64,000 bases of DNA, from positions 620,001-684,000 of the forward strand of contig CAWAEC010000012.1 in the NCBI GenBank assembly GCA_963781155.1. The letters are read 5' to 3'. This stretch comes from PALSA-693 sp963781155. Its GTDB lineage: Bacteria; Actinomycetota; Acidimicrobiia; Acidimicrobiales; Palsa-688. How positions within the stretch are numbered: position 1 is the stretch's first letter; every line of letters begins with the position of its first letter. Below the pieces are notes generated by a model. That model ran no database searches. It saw only the letters and a program-made list of their open reading frames with translations, and was not told where the DNA came from. The translations under genes were made by a program, and so were the position numbers. Shown piece by piece: positions 9,313 to 18,466 of the stretch.

Positions 9313-10015
9313 ACGGCCTCCTTTTCCTGTATCGGGCTGTCCCAATCGGTGAGCTTTCGTGTGACACTTGCCGATACGCCGTCCGGTGATCGTGGAGATG
9401 CTGGTCGCAGTCGACGGCCAACTGATCGGGGAGTTGGACAGTTGTCAGCTTGTCTCGGCGGGGGACTGCCGAGGTGGCCCAGCTCTACCCGCAGCATGGT
9501 CGCGAGGTGGTCGTCACGGCGCCTGCTAGTGCGTGCTTGCGCGATGCCGGCTATGCCGGGACGGAAGTTCTCCTCGCTGCATCGCATCCGGGCGATGGCG
9601 TTCCCAGCGAAACTTCCCGCATCTGCGACGCCCTGGACGCGACCGTGCTTGTTGAAGCCTGCGGTCCGCCCTACATGGAGGCAGGCAAGTTCGCCTTTGT
9701 CGCAGGCGACGAAGTGGTGATCGACCCCGCAGGTGTCGCAGGGAGGGATCGCGGCCAAGTCCGCGGAGATGCTGCTCGGCTCGTGGAGGAGGATGCCAGG
9801 CTTGGCGCTGCAGATATAGCTATTCCGATGCCGTATTGAGCCGTTCGACGTTGCGGTAAAACCTGACGTCGTTGTTGCTCGGGGACGGCCTTGACTACTC
9901 AGACGAGACAACACGCGAACCCAACGCGGCGTGTGCACCTGTAGCTACCCTCCCTAGGAGCCGCACCCGGCGACTTTGGAGAGGATAACAGGGCTATGAT
10001 CATACGTCCAGTTCA
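9313..10015. other. Intergenic stretch with an unassigned open frame
   Basis: A plus-strand frame at 9450-9839 (129 codons) contains VEACGPPYMEAGKFAFVAGD and overlaps a longer minus-strand frame (9309-9938). Neither is recognised and neither has a good ribosome site. The region must contain the start signals of the TetR gene at 10016 and of the P450 at 9312, so part of it is likely regulatory. Confidence 0.35.
9995..10004. promoter_or_regulatory. Perfect 10-bp palindrome upstream of TetR gene
   Basis: TATGATCATA ends 11 bases before the ATG at 10016, and a second TGATCA lies just inside the coding sequence. TetR repressors commonly bind dyads at their own start. The element is short and could be chance. 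Confidence 0.3.
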
Positions 10016-10738
10016 ATGAGTGATCATTCAGTCGGCCAGGACGGGGCCGCCGCCGGTGGGCCCGATCGCCGCGCCCGAAGGCGTGCGGCTCGGCGGGCTG
10101 AGAGCCGCGAGGGGATCCTGGATGCCGCCGAGCGGGTGTTCGGTGAAGTCGGAATCCACGATGGGTCGCTGCGACAGATCGCGGACCTCGCGGGGTTTTC
10201 GACTGCGGCGATCTACCTGTTCTTTGAAAACAAGCAGGACCTTCTCACCGAGACGCTCCTGCGAGGCGGCATCGAGCTGAACGACACGATCCGAGCCGTG
10301 GCCGAGCGTGATCTCCTCCCGCTCGACAAGCTCCACCGCATTGTCGACGTCACCCAGACCTTCTTCGAGAGCCGGCCCCACTTCCGGCGGCTGCTGCGCC
10401 GCATTGCTGGCGATTCCGCGATCGTAGGGCCGTCGCTTGCCGTCCATTCCGGCGACGTCGAGGGCCGTCTCACCGAGGCAATGTCTTTGCTCGCGGGAGT
10501 CGTTGAGCAGGGTCAGGAAGCCGGAGAAATCCGCGCTGGCGAACCATACGCCATCGCCCGCCTGTACGCAGTGCTGGTCAACGAGCATGTCCATCTCGCC
10601 GCTGATGGCGGGGCGCGCACCGGCGCCGTCACCCCGGAGGAGTTCCACGGGATGATCGATGGACTGCTCCGCAAGCCGCGGGGAGACCCGCCAGGCCGGG
10701 CTGTCGGTCGGTCGAAACGGTCCGGCCCGGCCAACTAG
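10016..10738 (+). CDS. TetR family transcriptional regulator
   Basis: This is a 240-residue regulator. The N-terminal helix-turn-helix is clear: GILDAAERVFGEVGIHDGSL, then IADLAGFSTAAIYLFFENKQ. The rest is a typical variable ligand-binding domain. An arginine-rich stretch (RRARRRAARRAESRE) precedes the DNA-binding domain. It is convergent with the NHL gene at 10993-12060 and divergent from the broken P450 at 9312, so it may have controlled that P450 or the nearby catabolic operon. The ligand is unknown. Confidence 0.9.
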   Translation: MSDHSVGQDGAAAGGPDRRARRRAARRAESREGILDAAERVFGEVGIHDGSLRQIADLAGFSTAAIYLFFENKQDLLTETLLRGGIELNDTIRAVAERDLLPLDKLHRIVDVTQTFFESRPHFRRLLRRIAGDSAIVGPSLAVHSGDVEGRLTEAMSLLAGVVEQGQEAGEIRAGEPYAIARLYAVLVNEHVHLAADGGARTGAVTPEEFHGMIDGLLRKPRGDPPGRAVGRSKRSGPAN

Positions 10739-10992
10739 GCGGATGCCGGACGATTCCGGTCTGGCAGCAAATGGTGGTCTGTTCCGGGGAGCAGTCCGCC
10801 TGGCCGGTGGACACGGAGCGAAGATACGCGGTGCCAGTCGATGGGTTTGCCGAGCCGTCAGATCGCGGCGACCACGGGGGCTAGCAGTGTCCGATGCGGG
10901 AAGTTCCACAGTTCGAGGGCCTCCAGCCTGGGCGAGGCGGGGCTTCCGGTCGATCGATCGCGTCAGCGTTCGGGAACTGAACGTCAACTGAC

Positions 10993-12060
10993 TCACGGGT
11001 GCAGCTCGAGTTTCGTGTAGCGACCTCCGATGAGCCACTCGGAGACATAGAGGTTTCCGTCAGCGTCGACGGCGATGGAGTGGGGGGAGTTGAACCGGTC
11101 CGGCCGAGGCGGATGGGGGGCTTGGGCGTGCCCGTCGGGGGTGAGAGTGTTGGGCCAGCCTGGTGGTTGGGGCCAGCCGTGCTGATCGTCGATAGCAGGG
11201 TCGGCGCCTAGGTATCCGACAAGGTGGTCGTCGGGGTCGAGGACGGCCAGCCTTGCGTAGAGTTCGGCTACGACCAGGCGTTCGCCCCACTGAGCGAAGC
11301 CGCTGGGGCTGTTGAGGAAGGTCTCGCCGAAGCTGCGCTGGTAGCGGCCGTCGAGGTCGTAGACCTGGACGCGCTTGTTGCCCCGGTCGGCGACATATAA
11401 TTCTGGTTCGGTACCTCGACGGTCGATGTACACGGCGTGGGGGCAGTTGAACCGTCCGGCGCCCTCTTCGCCGGTTAGGACCGACAGGTGCTCTCCGGCG
11501 TGACTGTAGCGGTGTACCAGGCTGCTGCCGTATCCGTCTGCGACCCAAATGTCACCGCTACCACCCAGTCGGGTTTCGTCGATCGCAGTGCCTGTCGGGC
11601 AGTAGGCCCCCATCGGTCCGGGCAGGTGGGCGGGGTCATCGGGAGGCAGGGCGAGCTCTGCTTGGATGTCCCCTTCCATGGTGGTTTTGACCACCCGGGG
11701 GCGGCTGGTGTGATTGCGGATGCCTTTGCCGAACATGGCCGCGAGACTTTCGTCTCCGTCGTCTTCGGTCAGTTCAAACACGAAGCCGGGGTCGCTGACC
11801 CACAAGTATTCGCGGTCGTCTTCTCGGACCACGGTGATGCCGTGCCCTTCGGTGAGCCCGAGGTTCATGAGCCGGCGGGGATGGCCGTCGGGGTCGAAGA
11901 CCACCAGTTGGCCGGCGTGGAAGCCGACGAGATCGCCGCCGAAGGTGGCCACCAGTCCGCTGTGGGCCCAGGCCGTGTCGGCATGGGGGACGGCGGCCAG
12001 ATCTGCCCAGTCCCCCGCCACTTGATGGGGGGGAATGCCGTCAGCGTCGGGATCTAACAC
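10993..12060 (-). CDS. NHL-repeat beta-propeller protein, second copy
   Basis: A 355-residue paralogue of the protein at 589-1662, sharing long blocks such as AHSGLV, GAYCPTGTAIDE, DIWVADGYGSSLVHRYS, GEEGAGRFNCPHAVYI and SEWLIGGRYTKLELHP. The start is the GTG at 12060 with GAAAGG about 11 bases upstream, the same arrangement as the first copy. It follows the frameshifted FdhA gene by about 40 bases on the same strand, reproducing the P450-FdhA-NHL order. It lacks a signal peptide. Its conserved place between oxidation genes argues for a role in the same pathway; the reaction is not known. Confidence 0.82.
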   Translation of the reverse strand: MLDPDADGIPPHQVAGDWADLAAVPHADTAWAHSGLVATFGGDLVGFHAGQLVVFDPDGHPRRLMNLGLTEGHGITVVREDDREYLWVSDPGFVFELTEDDGDESLAAMFGKGIRNHTSRPRVVKTTMEGDIQAELALPPDDPAHLPGPMGAYCPTGTAIDETRLGGSGDIWVADGYGSSLVHRYSHAGEHLSVLTGEEGAGRFNCPHAVYIDRRGTEPELYVADRGNKRVQVYDLDGRYQRSFGETFLNSPSGFAQWGERLVVAELYARLAVLDPDDHLVGYLGADPAIDDQHGWPQPPGWPNTLTPDGHAQAPHPPRPDRFNSPHSIAVDADGNLYVSEWLIGGRYTKLELHP

Positions 12061-12102
12061 GTAGGAGAGGGCCTTTCCGATTGTGGATGCGGTAGTGGAG
12101 GA

Positions 12103-13324
12103 TCAGGCCGACGTGGCGAGATAGCCGTTGGGGTCGAGGACGAACTTCTTAGCCGCCCCTTCGTCGAAGTCCCGGTACCCCTCGGGAGCGGAGTCGAGCG
12201 GGATAACCGTGGCGTTGACGGCGTCGGCGATGCGTACCTTGTCGTGCAGGATGCACATCATCAGGCCCCGGTTGTACTTCATGACCGGGCCTGGCCGGTC
12301 ACGAACGAGTGCGACTTGGCCCACCCCAACCCCAGCCGCAGCGACAGCGATCCGGTCCGAGCGGCTTCGTCGATCCCGCCCGGGTCCTCGGTTACATAGA
12401 GGCCGGGAATGCCCACGGCCCCGCCCGCTGCGGTGAGGCCCATGAGCGAGTTCAACACCGCGGCGGGCGCCTCATGGGTTGAGTCGTTTCCGTGCCCGTG
12501 AGCCTCGAAACCCACTGCGTCCACCGAGCAATCCACCTCGGGCACACCGAGAATGTCCTCTACCATGTCTCGAGGGTCTCCCTCCGCCACGTCGACGGTC
12601 TCGCAGCCGAAGCTTCGGGCCTGGGCCAGGCGTTGGCCGTTCAGATCCCCCACGATCACACCGCCGCCCCGAGCAGCTGAGCCGAGTGGGCTGCGGCCAA
12701 GCCGACCGGGCCGGCACCTGCGACGTAGACGGTCGAGCCCGGCTTGACTCCTGCGGTGAAGGCGCCGTGGAAACCGGTCGGGAAGATGTCCGACAGCATG
12801 GTCAGATCCCGGATTTTCTCGACGGCCTGGTCTGGATCGGGGAAGACCAGCAGGTTCCAGTCCGCGTACGGGACCAGGACATACTGGGCTTGGCCACCGA
12901 CCCAGCCTCCCATATCCACATACCCGTACGCCGAGCCGGGCCGGTCGGGGTTGACGTTCAAGCAGATCCCGGTGTTACCCTCCTTGCGGTTACGGCACCG
13001 CCCGCACGCGATGTTGAACGGCACGGAACACACATCGCCCACCTTGACAAACTCCACGTCGGGCCCTGCCTCGATGACCCTCCCCAAGATCTCATGACCC
13101 AACACCAAGCCAGCGGGAGCGGTCGTTCGACCCCGGACCATGTGCTGATCCGACCCGCAGATGTTCGTTGCCATCACCTCGATGGTCACCCCGTGCGGGG
13201 CCTTGCGACCCACGTTCGCCGGGTTGACGCCCGGCCCATCCCGCAACTCCAACCCCGGATACGGCGTGTCATGGACCTCCACCCTGCCCGGCTCGATATA
13301 GGCCACCGCCTTATTACCCGTCAC
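12103..13324 (-). pseudogene. Glutathione-independent formaldehyde dehydrogenase-like ADH, two frameshifts
   Basis: This resembles the FdhA-type zinc alcohol dehydrogenases, about 400 residues in full. The first frame has TNICGSDQHMVRGRTTAPAG and GHEILGRVIEAGPDVEFVKV, the Cys-rich ACGRCRNRKEGNTGICLNV, and the NAD-binding VAGAGPVGLAAAHSAQLLGA. The frame breaks at about 12656 (GTGTGATC, one G short of the family's VVIVGD) and again at about 12297 (CAGGCCCGG, one base short of the GQCPVMKYN seen in the copy at 1744). The last frame ends VLDPNGYLATSA at 12103. The GTG at 13324 sits nine bases after GGAGG. It lies between the P450 at 13534 and the NHL gene at 10993. Confidence 0.85.
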
Positions 13325-13533
13325 GATCACACCTCCGTTTCAACGCGACGAACGACGCGGATACGCGGGCGCCCTCCGAACGTCGCGGTATAAGCGGGCG
13401 GCACAACTTCGACCCCACCTGTCGGTCAACCGGGCGCACAGCACTGGGGCTGGCGTAGGCGGCATGGGATCTGGCCTGGGCCGCCCCGGACCGATCGAGT
13501 CCGTTCCCGTCGCAGCTCGAGCATCACGGGCAT

Positions 13534-14835
13534 TCAGCCGAACACCACGGGGAGGCGATCCGGCGACCGTAGCCCTACCCCGAGGATCGCGGGCTGGGGA
13601 TCTGCATCCGGGTCGAGGCGTAGGTTCGGCAGACGGTCGAGCAGGCCGGTGACGGCGACCCGGGTCTCCATACGCGCCAGATGCATCCCAATACAGGTGT
13701 GCGGTCCGTGACCGAACGCTATATGCGCCTTCCGATCCCGGAAGATGTCGAAGTCGTCGGGGTTCTCCCAGCGGGATTCATCACGGTTGGCCGCCCCCAG
13801 CGACACCGTCACGCTCGAACCGGCCGGAATGGCGACGCCGCACGCCACGGTGTCGAGCTTGGGTGTGCGACCGACGCTCATCAGCGAGGTCTCCCAGCGT
13901 AGGCCCTCCTCGATGGCCTGGTGTATCAGCGACCGGTCGGACGTCAGGGCCTCGAGCTGATCGGGATGTGTGAGCAGAGCGAAGAGCAGGTTGCCCAGCG
14001 AGCGATTCGTCGTCTCGGCGCCAGCGGGAAGTAGAAGCCGCAAGAACGCGATGATCTCGTCGTCGGTCAGCTTGTGCCCGTCCTTCTCGGCTTGAGTGAG
14101 CACGCTGATAACATCGTTGCGGGGCGATTCGCGGCGGTCGGCGATCAGCTGCCCGAAATATTCGGCGAGTTTCAGGGACGCCGCGAAGCCAACCTCAACG
14201 TCATTGATGATGCCGAGCAGCTCTACCGCCCACCGGCGATAGCTCGCCAGGTCTTCTGCGGGCAGGCCGAGCATCCCGCCGATGACTTCGATCGGGTATG
14301 GAAACGTGAGTTCTCCTACGAGTTCCGCCCGGCCTTGCTGTACAAAAGAGTCGATGTGGCGGTTCACGAGCGGGGCGGCCAGCTGCGCCTCCCATTCGTC
14401 CATTGCCCTGCGAGTGAAGGCTTGGGCGATGAGGTTCCGGTACTCCTTGTGCTCGGGCTCGTCCATCTCGATCATCGAGTGGCCGAAGACGACACTGACT
14501 CGCTCGTAGTAGCCGGCCGAGGACATCTCCGGGTCGCCCAAGACAGCCTGAGCTGCATCGAAGCTCACCGTCGTGAACCTCGGGTCCGGACCCCAGGGCG
14601 GTAACCGGGTCACCGCGGTCTCGGCAGTCCCGGCGGCCGTCCCGGCAGTCCCGGCGGCCCTCCCCTCTGCAGCGTCGGCGTCCTCGGGGGCCTCCAAGTG
14701 CACCGGACCCTCGGCGCGAAGGTCCGCGAGCTTCCCGTAAAGCTCTTGGCTTGTCGGTCCGGCGGCCATCGCTTGAAAGACGGCCAAGGGGTCATAATCG
14801 TCGGCAGCGTCGTCGGAAATCGTCACACCACTCAC
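13534..14835 (-). CDS. Cytochrome P450, second type
   Basis: An intact 433-residue P450, clearly more distant from the three paralogues nearer the left edge. It has the I-helix LLPAGAETTNRS, K-helix EEGLRWETSL and haem loop FGHGPHTCIGMHLARME with the cysteine ligand near residue 381. Residues ~60-78 are an Ala/Gly/Thr-rich insert (RAAGTAGTAAGTAETAVT) encoded by a short imperfect tandem repeat around 14627-14670. The GTG at 14835 has AGGAGG close upstream. It heads the second P450-FdhA-NHL operon and follows the amidohydrolase gene on the same strand. Confidence 0.92.
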   Translation of the reverse strand: MSGVTISDDAADDYDPLAVFQAMAAGPTSQELYGKLADLRAEGPVHLEAPEDADAAEGRAAGTAGTAAGTAETAVTRLPPWGPDPRFTTVSFDAAQAVLGDPEMSSAGYYERVSVVFGHSMIEMDEPEHKEYRNLIAQAFTRRAMDEWEAQLAAPLVNRHIDSFVQQGRAELVGELTFPYPIEVIGGMLGLPAEDLASYRRWAVELLGIINDVEVGFAASLKLAEYFGQLIADRRESPRNDVISVLTQAEKDGHKLTDDEIIAFLRLLLPAGAETTNRSLGNLLFALLTHPDQLEALTSDRSLIHQAIEEGLRWETSLMSVGRTPKLDTVACGVAIPAGSSVTVSLGAANRDESRWENPDDFDIFRDRKAHIAFGHGPHTCIGMHLARMETRVAVTGLLDRLPNLRLDPDADPQPAILGVGLRSPDRLPVVFG

Positions 14836-15051
14836 CTCGGCCTCCTAGAAGCGCGCATCTCTCGGATTTCGCAGCGACTGTGCCTGCAAAACGTCCCTCC
14901 ACCCTTTGTCACGAGCGGCCAGTCGACCAAAGCTGAGTCAGCGTTCGGGCGGCATCCCGGCTTCGGAGACCGCCAAACTGATCGCCCGATGTACCACCGG
15001 GCCGAGCGCGTTGGCGCTTCATCCCTAGGATCTGCGAACACGCAGGCGTTC

Positions 15052-16278
15052 TCACGGGGCCGATGTGCCCGCAACGGTGTGGACCGGGTGGCGGTACAGT
15101 TCGGCCGCGTTCCGCCAGGTGATGAGCTCGGCCTCGTCGGGGGGGACGTCGGCAAGCTGGCCGGCCAATATCTCCTGGGTGTCCGGCCAGCTCGAGTCGG
15201 AGTGGGGGTAGTCGGTCTCCACCATGATCCGGTCGACACCGATCTGACGGCGGAGGGGCAGGGTGCGAGGATCGGAGAAGGTCGTGAACCAGAAGTTGCG
15301 GTGCAACAATTCCACCGGGCTCAGGTCACCAAACCGGGCGTGGTCGTGGCCGCCGTGGCGGAGGCCGTACTCCACCCGATCGATCATCATGGGGACCCAT
15401 CCGATCCCTCCCTCAGACACCGCGATCTTGATTTTCGGGAATCGGACCGCCACCCCGGAGTACAGCCAGTCAGCACAGGCCGAGAAACCGTTGATGGGAA
15501 ACAGGATCCCGATCACCGCCCCCGAATCGGGGCTTGGCACCAACGTCTCCGAGGAGGAACCGACGTGCAAGTTGATCACCGTTTCGGTCTCCTCGCATGC
15601 CCGCAGAAACGGATCCCAATACCGCTGGTGGATCGACGGCAGCCCAAGCTTCCACGGGTTCTCGCTGAACGACACCGCCTTGAAGCCCCGAGCCGCGTTC
15701 CGCTCGATCTCCTGGGCGGCCACATACGGATCGTGGAGCCAGGTCACTTGGCAGGCGATGATCCGATCCGGGTAAGGGGCGCTCCACTCCTCGTACATCC
15801 AGTCGTTGTACGCGCGCAAGCACGCCAACCCGAGCTCCCGGTCCTTCATCCGCATGAAACACTGGCCGGCGAACCCGAACGCGGTCGAGGGAAAGTTCAG
15901 CGACGCCGCGACCCCGCTGATGTCCATGTCGCGGACCCGCTCGTGGATGTCCCAGGTACCCGGGCGCAAATCTTCATAGGCGATCGGCCCGGAATACCCC
16001 TGGCCAGGCTCCCAGCTCTGCACCGCGTCGGCGCCCAGCAAAGGCAGTTCTTGATCCCCGAGAATCCACCAATCGGCCCTATCTCGGCCCACCACCCGGG
16101 GAGCCTTCTCCGCCCAGCGGGCCGCCAGGCGTCCCGCGAACAGCCCCGGTGGCTCGATCACGTGGTCGTCGACCGACACCACCGTGTAGCGCCGCGCCCT
16201 CGGTACCGGATCAGCCCTCAGCTGAAGCCGCGGTTTGGGTTGTCGGATCTCTTGCAGGTACTCGACCAGGTCGACCAC
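15052..16278 (-). CDS. Amidohydrolase family 2 metal-dependent hydrolase
   Basis: A TIM-barrel metal hydrolase or decarboxylase of the amidohydrolase-2 group. The early VVSVDDHVIEPPGLF holds the DxH metal ligands, INLHVGSSSET holds a central His, and VETDYPHSDSSWPDT holds the late Asp with the following DYPH. The reading frame extends to 16341, but the GTG at 16278 is preferred because GGGGGGAG lies just upstream and because a divergent TetR gene begins at 16341. Relatives act on aromatic carboxylates and related ring-cleavage intermediates; the substrate here is not known. It lies upstream of the P450 at 14835, and amidohydrolase relics also occur at 39160-39565 and 42451-42760. Confidence 0.85.
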   Translation of the reverse strand: MVDLVEYLQEIRQPKPRLQLRADPVPRARRYTVVSVDDHVIEPPGLFAGRLAARWAEKAPRVVGRDRADWWILGDQELPLLGADAVQSWEPGQGYSGPIAYEDLRPGTWDIHERVRDMDISGVAASLNFPSTAFGFAGQCFMRMKDRELGLACLRAYNDWMYEEWSAPYPDRIIACQVTWLHDPYVAAQEIERNAARGFKAVSFSENPWKLGLPSIHQRYWDPFLRACEETETVINLHVGSSSETLVPSPDSGAVIGILFPINGFSACADWLYSGVAVRFPKIKIAVSEGGIGWVPMMIDRVEYGLRHGGHDHARFGDLSPVELLHRNFWFTTFSDPRTLPLRRQIGVDRIMVETDYPHSDSSWPDTQEILAGQLADVPPDEAELITWRNAAELYRHPVHTVAGTSAP

Positions 16279-16294
16279 CCGGCTCCCCCCTCTC

Positions 16295-16316
16295 ACAGTG
16301 CAGTCCTCTGCAGTGT
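16295..16316. promoter_or_regulatory. Operator-like inverted repeat between divergent genes
   Basis: Arms ACAGTGCAG and CTGCAGTGT are separated by four bases, pairing at eight of nine positions. The dyad lies in the 62-base gap between the amidohydrolase start (16278, minus) and the TetR start (16341, plus), the usual place for a TetR operator controlling both promoters. Confidence 0.5.
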
Positions 16317-16340
16317 CGCACCCGGGGTACCCTCGTGTCA

Positions 16341-17033
16341 ATGAGCCCAGCCCAGCCGGCCGAAGCGTCCATGCAGGTGCCCTCGCGCCGATCTGGCGCC
16401 CGAAGGTCCACGCCTGACGGGAGGGTTCGGCTCAGCAAGATTGAGCAGAAGGCTGACACCCGGGCCCGACTGCGCGGGGCGGCGCTCACCTTGTTCGCGA
16501 CCCGCGGGTATGACGCCACCTCCGCCAGCGAGATCGCGGCGCTCGCCGGAGTCTCCGACCGGACGTTCTTCCTCCACTTTCCCACCAAGGCCGACGCCAT
16601 CATGGGAATCGCCGAGGACCGTCTCCTTGACCTACTTGTGGAAGAGATCGTGACGTGTGAGACCCGCGGTTCGGATCTCGAGGTCGTCCAGCTTTCCCTG
16701 ATCGCCTGGCTGGAGGCCGCCGGCGACCGGCGAACCCTTCACCAACGCGCCAGATTGGTGATGCAAGCGGCCGCCCTATCCCCCACGGTTCGAGGCAAGA
16801 TGTCAGACACCAGTGACGCCATGGTCGCGGCGGCCGCGAGCGGACTCGCCCGTCGCCACAACCTCAAGACACCCACCTTGGAGATGACCGTCGTGGCCGC
16901 GGTAGCCGACCGTGTGTTTCGGGGCGCTACCACTGAATGGGTCGACCGAAGCCCCAACAGTTTTACGGCAATCGTACAGCGCCATTTCCGAGCCTTTCGA
17001 AGCGCGGTGAACAAGAGCTGCGGACGTTGTTGA
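16341..17033 (+). CDS. TetR family transcriptional regulator
   Basis: A 230-residue TetR protein starting at the ATG at 16341. The helix-turn-helix reads LFATRGYDATSASEIAALAG followed by VSDRTFFLHFPTKADAI. The C-terminal domain has no recognisable ligand pocket. It is divergent from the amidohydrolase gene with an inverted repeat in the gap, so it probably represses the amidohydrolase-P450-FdhA-NHL operon and itself. Its last codons overlap the fossil SRAP gene on the other strand. Confidence 0.9.
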   Translation: MSPAQPAEASMQVPSRRSGARRSTPDGRVRLSKIEQKADTRARLRGAALTLFATRGYDATSASEIAALAGVSDRTFFLHFPTKADAIMGIAEDRLLDLLVEEIVTCETRGSDLEVVQLSLIAWLEAAGDRRTLHQRARLVMQAAALSPTVRGKMSDTSDAMVAAAASGLARRHNLKTPTLEMTVVAAVADRVFRGATTEWVDRSPNSFTAIVQRHFRAFRSAVNKSCGRC

Positions 17034-17270
17034 CCCGAGTGCTGACGGGGTAGGCCTCGAGGTCGCCGACGGGAGCCGGGACCAGCAGGCGTTGCAGGGG
17101 GCGCGGTCGGTCTCAGGGTCGAGCCAAGTGTCCCAGTCGGCGGGGTCGAGGATGACCGGCATGCGGTCATGGATGGGCTTCATCAGCTCGTTGGCGGCGG
17201 TGGTGATGATGACGCAGGTGCGCTACGGTTCGGCGTCAGGGTTGTCCTTGTCACGCCACATTTCCCCGGC
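17025..17270 (-). pseudogene. SRAP (YedK/HMCES-like) relic
   Basis: A fragment of an SOS-response-associated peptidase, the family that crosslinks abasic sites in single-stranded DNA. The frame reads CVIITTAANELMKPIHDRMP and VILDPADWDTWLDPETDRAP, then, after a frame change, LLVPAPVGDLEAYPVSTRVN. An in-frame TAG precedes CVIITT. The N-terminal half with the catalytic Cys is missing and the C-terminus ends against the TetR gene. Confidence 0.65.
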
Positions 17271-18105
17271 ATTCGCTTCTTGGTCATCCTTTGCCCGCCC
17301 AGGAACTGGGCCTCGCTCACGGTCGGCTTACCGGAATCGCTCATCGTCGACACCGGACCTGGACGGGATTGTCACGTTTCGCACGCATGAGACACAGCCG
17401 GAAAGGGTGCCCTCTATACCCCGGGGACTGCGGTGCCCCACACGACCGGAAAGCCTCTCCGGCCGCCGCACGCCGCATCACAACGGCGAAGTCCCTAAAC
17501 CCCGCCCCAACGAACCACCACCCGGGGACTCTTATCACGAGGCATCAACCAAGGGTTCACACAATCGTTCACCCGTCCGGCCTTCCCCTCACCTGTAGCC
17601 CCCGGGTGGAACAGGGAACCCTCGGGCTTCTCGCCGAGCTTCACACCCCGCTGTTACCAGCGACGCATGTCGGGACGGGGACAGGCACCAGGCACTACCC
17701 GAGCTGCGTCACCACAACAGGCCCTCCGATCGACGCAACCACTCACAACGTGCGACCTCGTGTCGCACGGCCTATTTAAGAGCTTGCCCAAACTGGCCCA
17801 TCCCTGTCTTGCCGCAGCCCCCGCCGACGACCCCACCGATAGAAGCAGAAATAAGCCCTTGACATCCTTAGGAGCATCGTTCTGCCGCCACTCCAGGCGA
17901 TGATCACGCGCTTGATGAGATAGTAAGCAACCAGGGCGTGTCGAGGTGGTTCCCACATGCGATTTTGACGGCCGGTGTGGAATCCGGCCCGGACACGGTC
18001 GTACCTGTCGGACCGGTCGGGATCGCCCCAACCCGGTCGGCCGACTGGTCGAGGGTGTCTGCCGGTCGTGGTCACTCAGCGTGATCGTTCACCGGGCCTG
18101 CCGTC
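17271..18105. other. Gene-free stretch of ~830 bases
   Basis: Open frames up to 168 codons cross this part on both strands but overlap in all frames, lack good ribosome sites and show no recognisable domain. It is probably non-coding or old decayed sequence. Confidence 0.4.
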
Positions 18106-18399
18106 TCAAAGCAGGACGCCAGATACCGTGTGGGTCAAGATGGGGATTCCGTCGTGCCGCTGGCCTCGCCCAACGAGCGTCACCACAGGTCGGATGCTTG
18201 AGAAATCAAGCGACCCTGGGGCGCCCGCGCGGCACATTAATGACGCCCGAACAGCGCCGGCCGGGCGGGATATCGAGGCGGTGAACCACAGGTACTCCAC
18301 CGCCTGCTCCGGGTTGGTCTCGTTGCGGGTTGGTGCGGTGCCTCTGTTGGAATCCTGGCGCAGCGCATCGGTACCGTCCGTACCAGTGAGGGTGGACAT
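18106..18399 (-). CDS. Small uncharacterised protein, possibly a truncated gene
   Basis: A 97-codon frame beginning MSTLTGTDGTDALRQDSNRG with a convincing AGGAAGAG site five bases before the ATG at 18399. It lies directly downstream of the DUF4331 gene on the same strand. The first ~45 residues (through VEYLWFTASISRP) look coding; the rest becomes Arg/Gly/Ser-rich and may be read out of the original frame. No domain is recognised. Confidence 0.35.
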   Translation of the reverse strand: MSTLTGTDGTDALRQDSNRGTAPTRNETNPEQAVEYLWFTASISRPAGAVRASLMCRAGAPGSLDFSSIRPVVTLVGRGQRHDGIPILTHTVSGVLL

Positions 18400-18466
18400 G
18401 TCAACTCTTCCTGATTGTAGTGGTCATAGTTCTTCGCTGTCCCTGTCGGTGGAATATGACGATGGC

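Noticed and set aside
14698..16344. 548-codon plus-strand open frame
   Set aside because: It is the antisense shadow of the minus-strand amidohydrolase and P450 genes; high GC content keeps the opposite strand open. It has no domain.
17654..18075. Minus-strand frames with YYLIKRVIIAWSGGR, considered as a transposase relic
   Set aside because: The similarity is too short and no catalytic motif or inverted repeats are present nearby.
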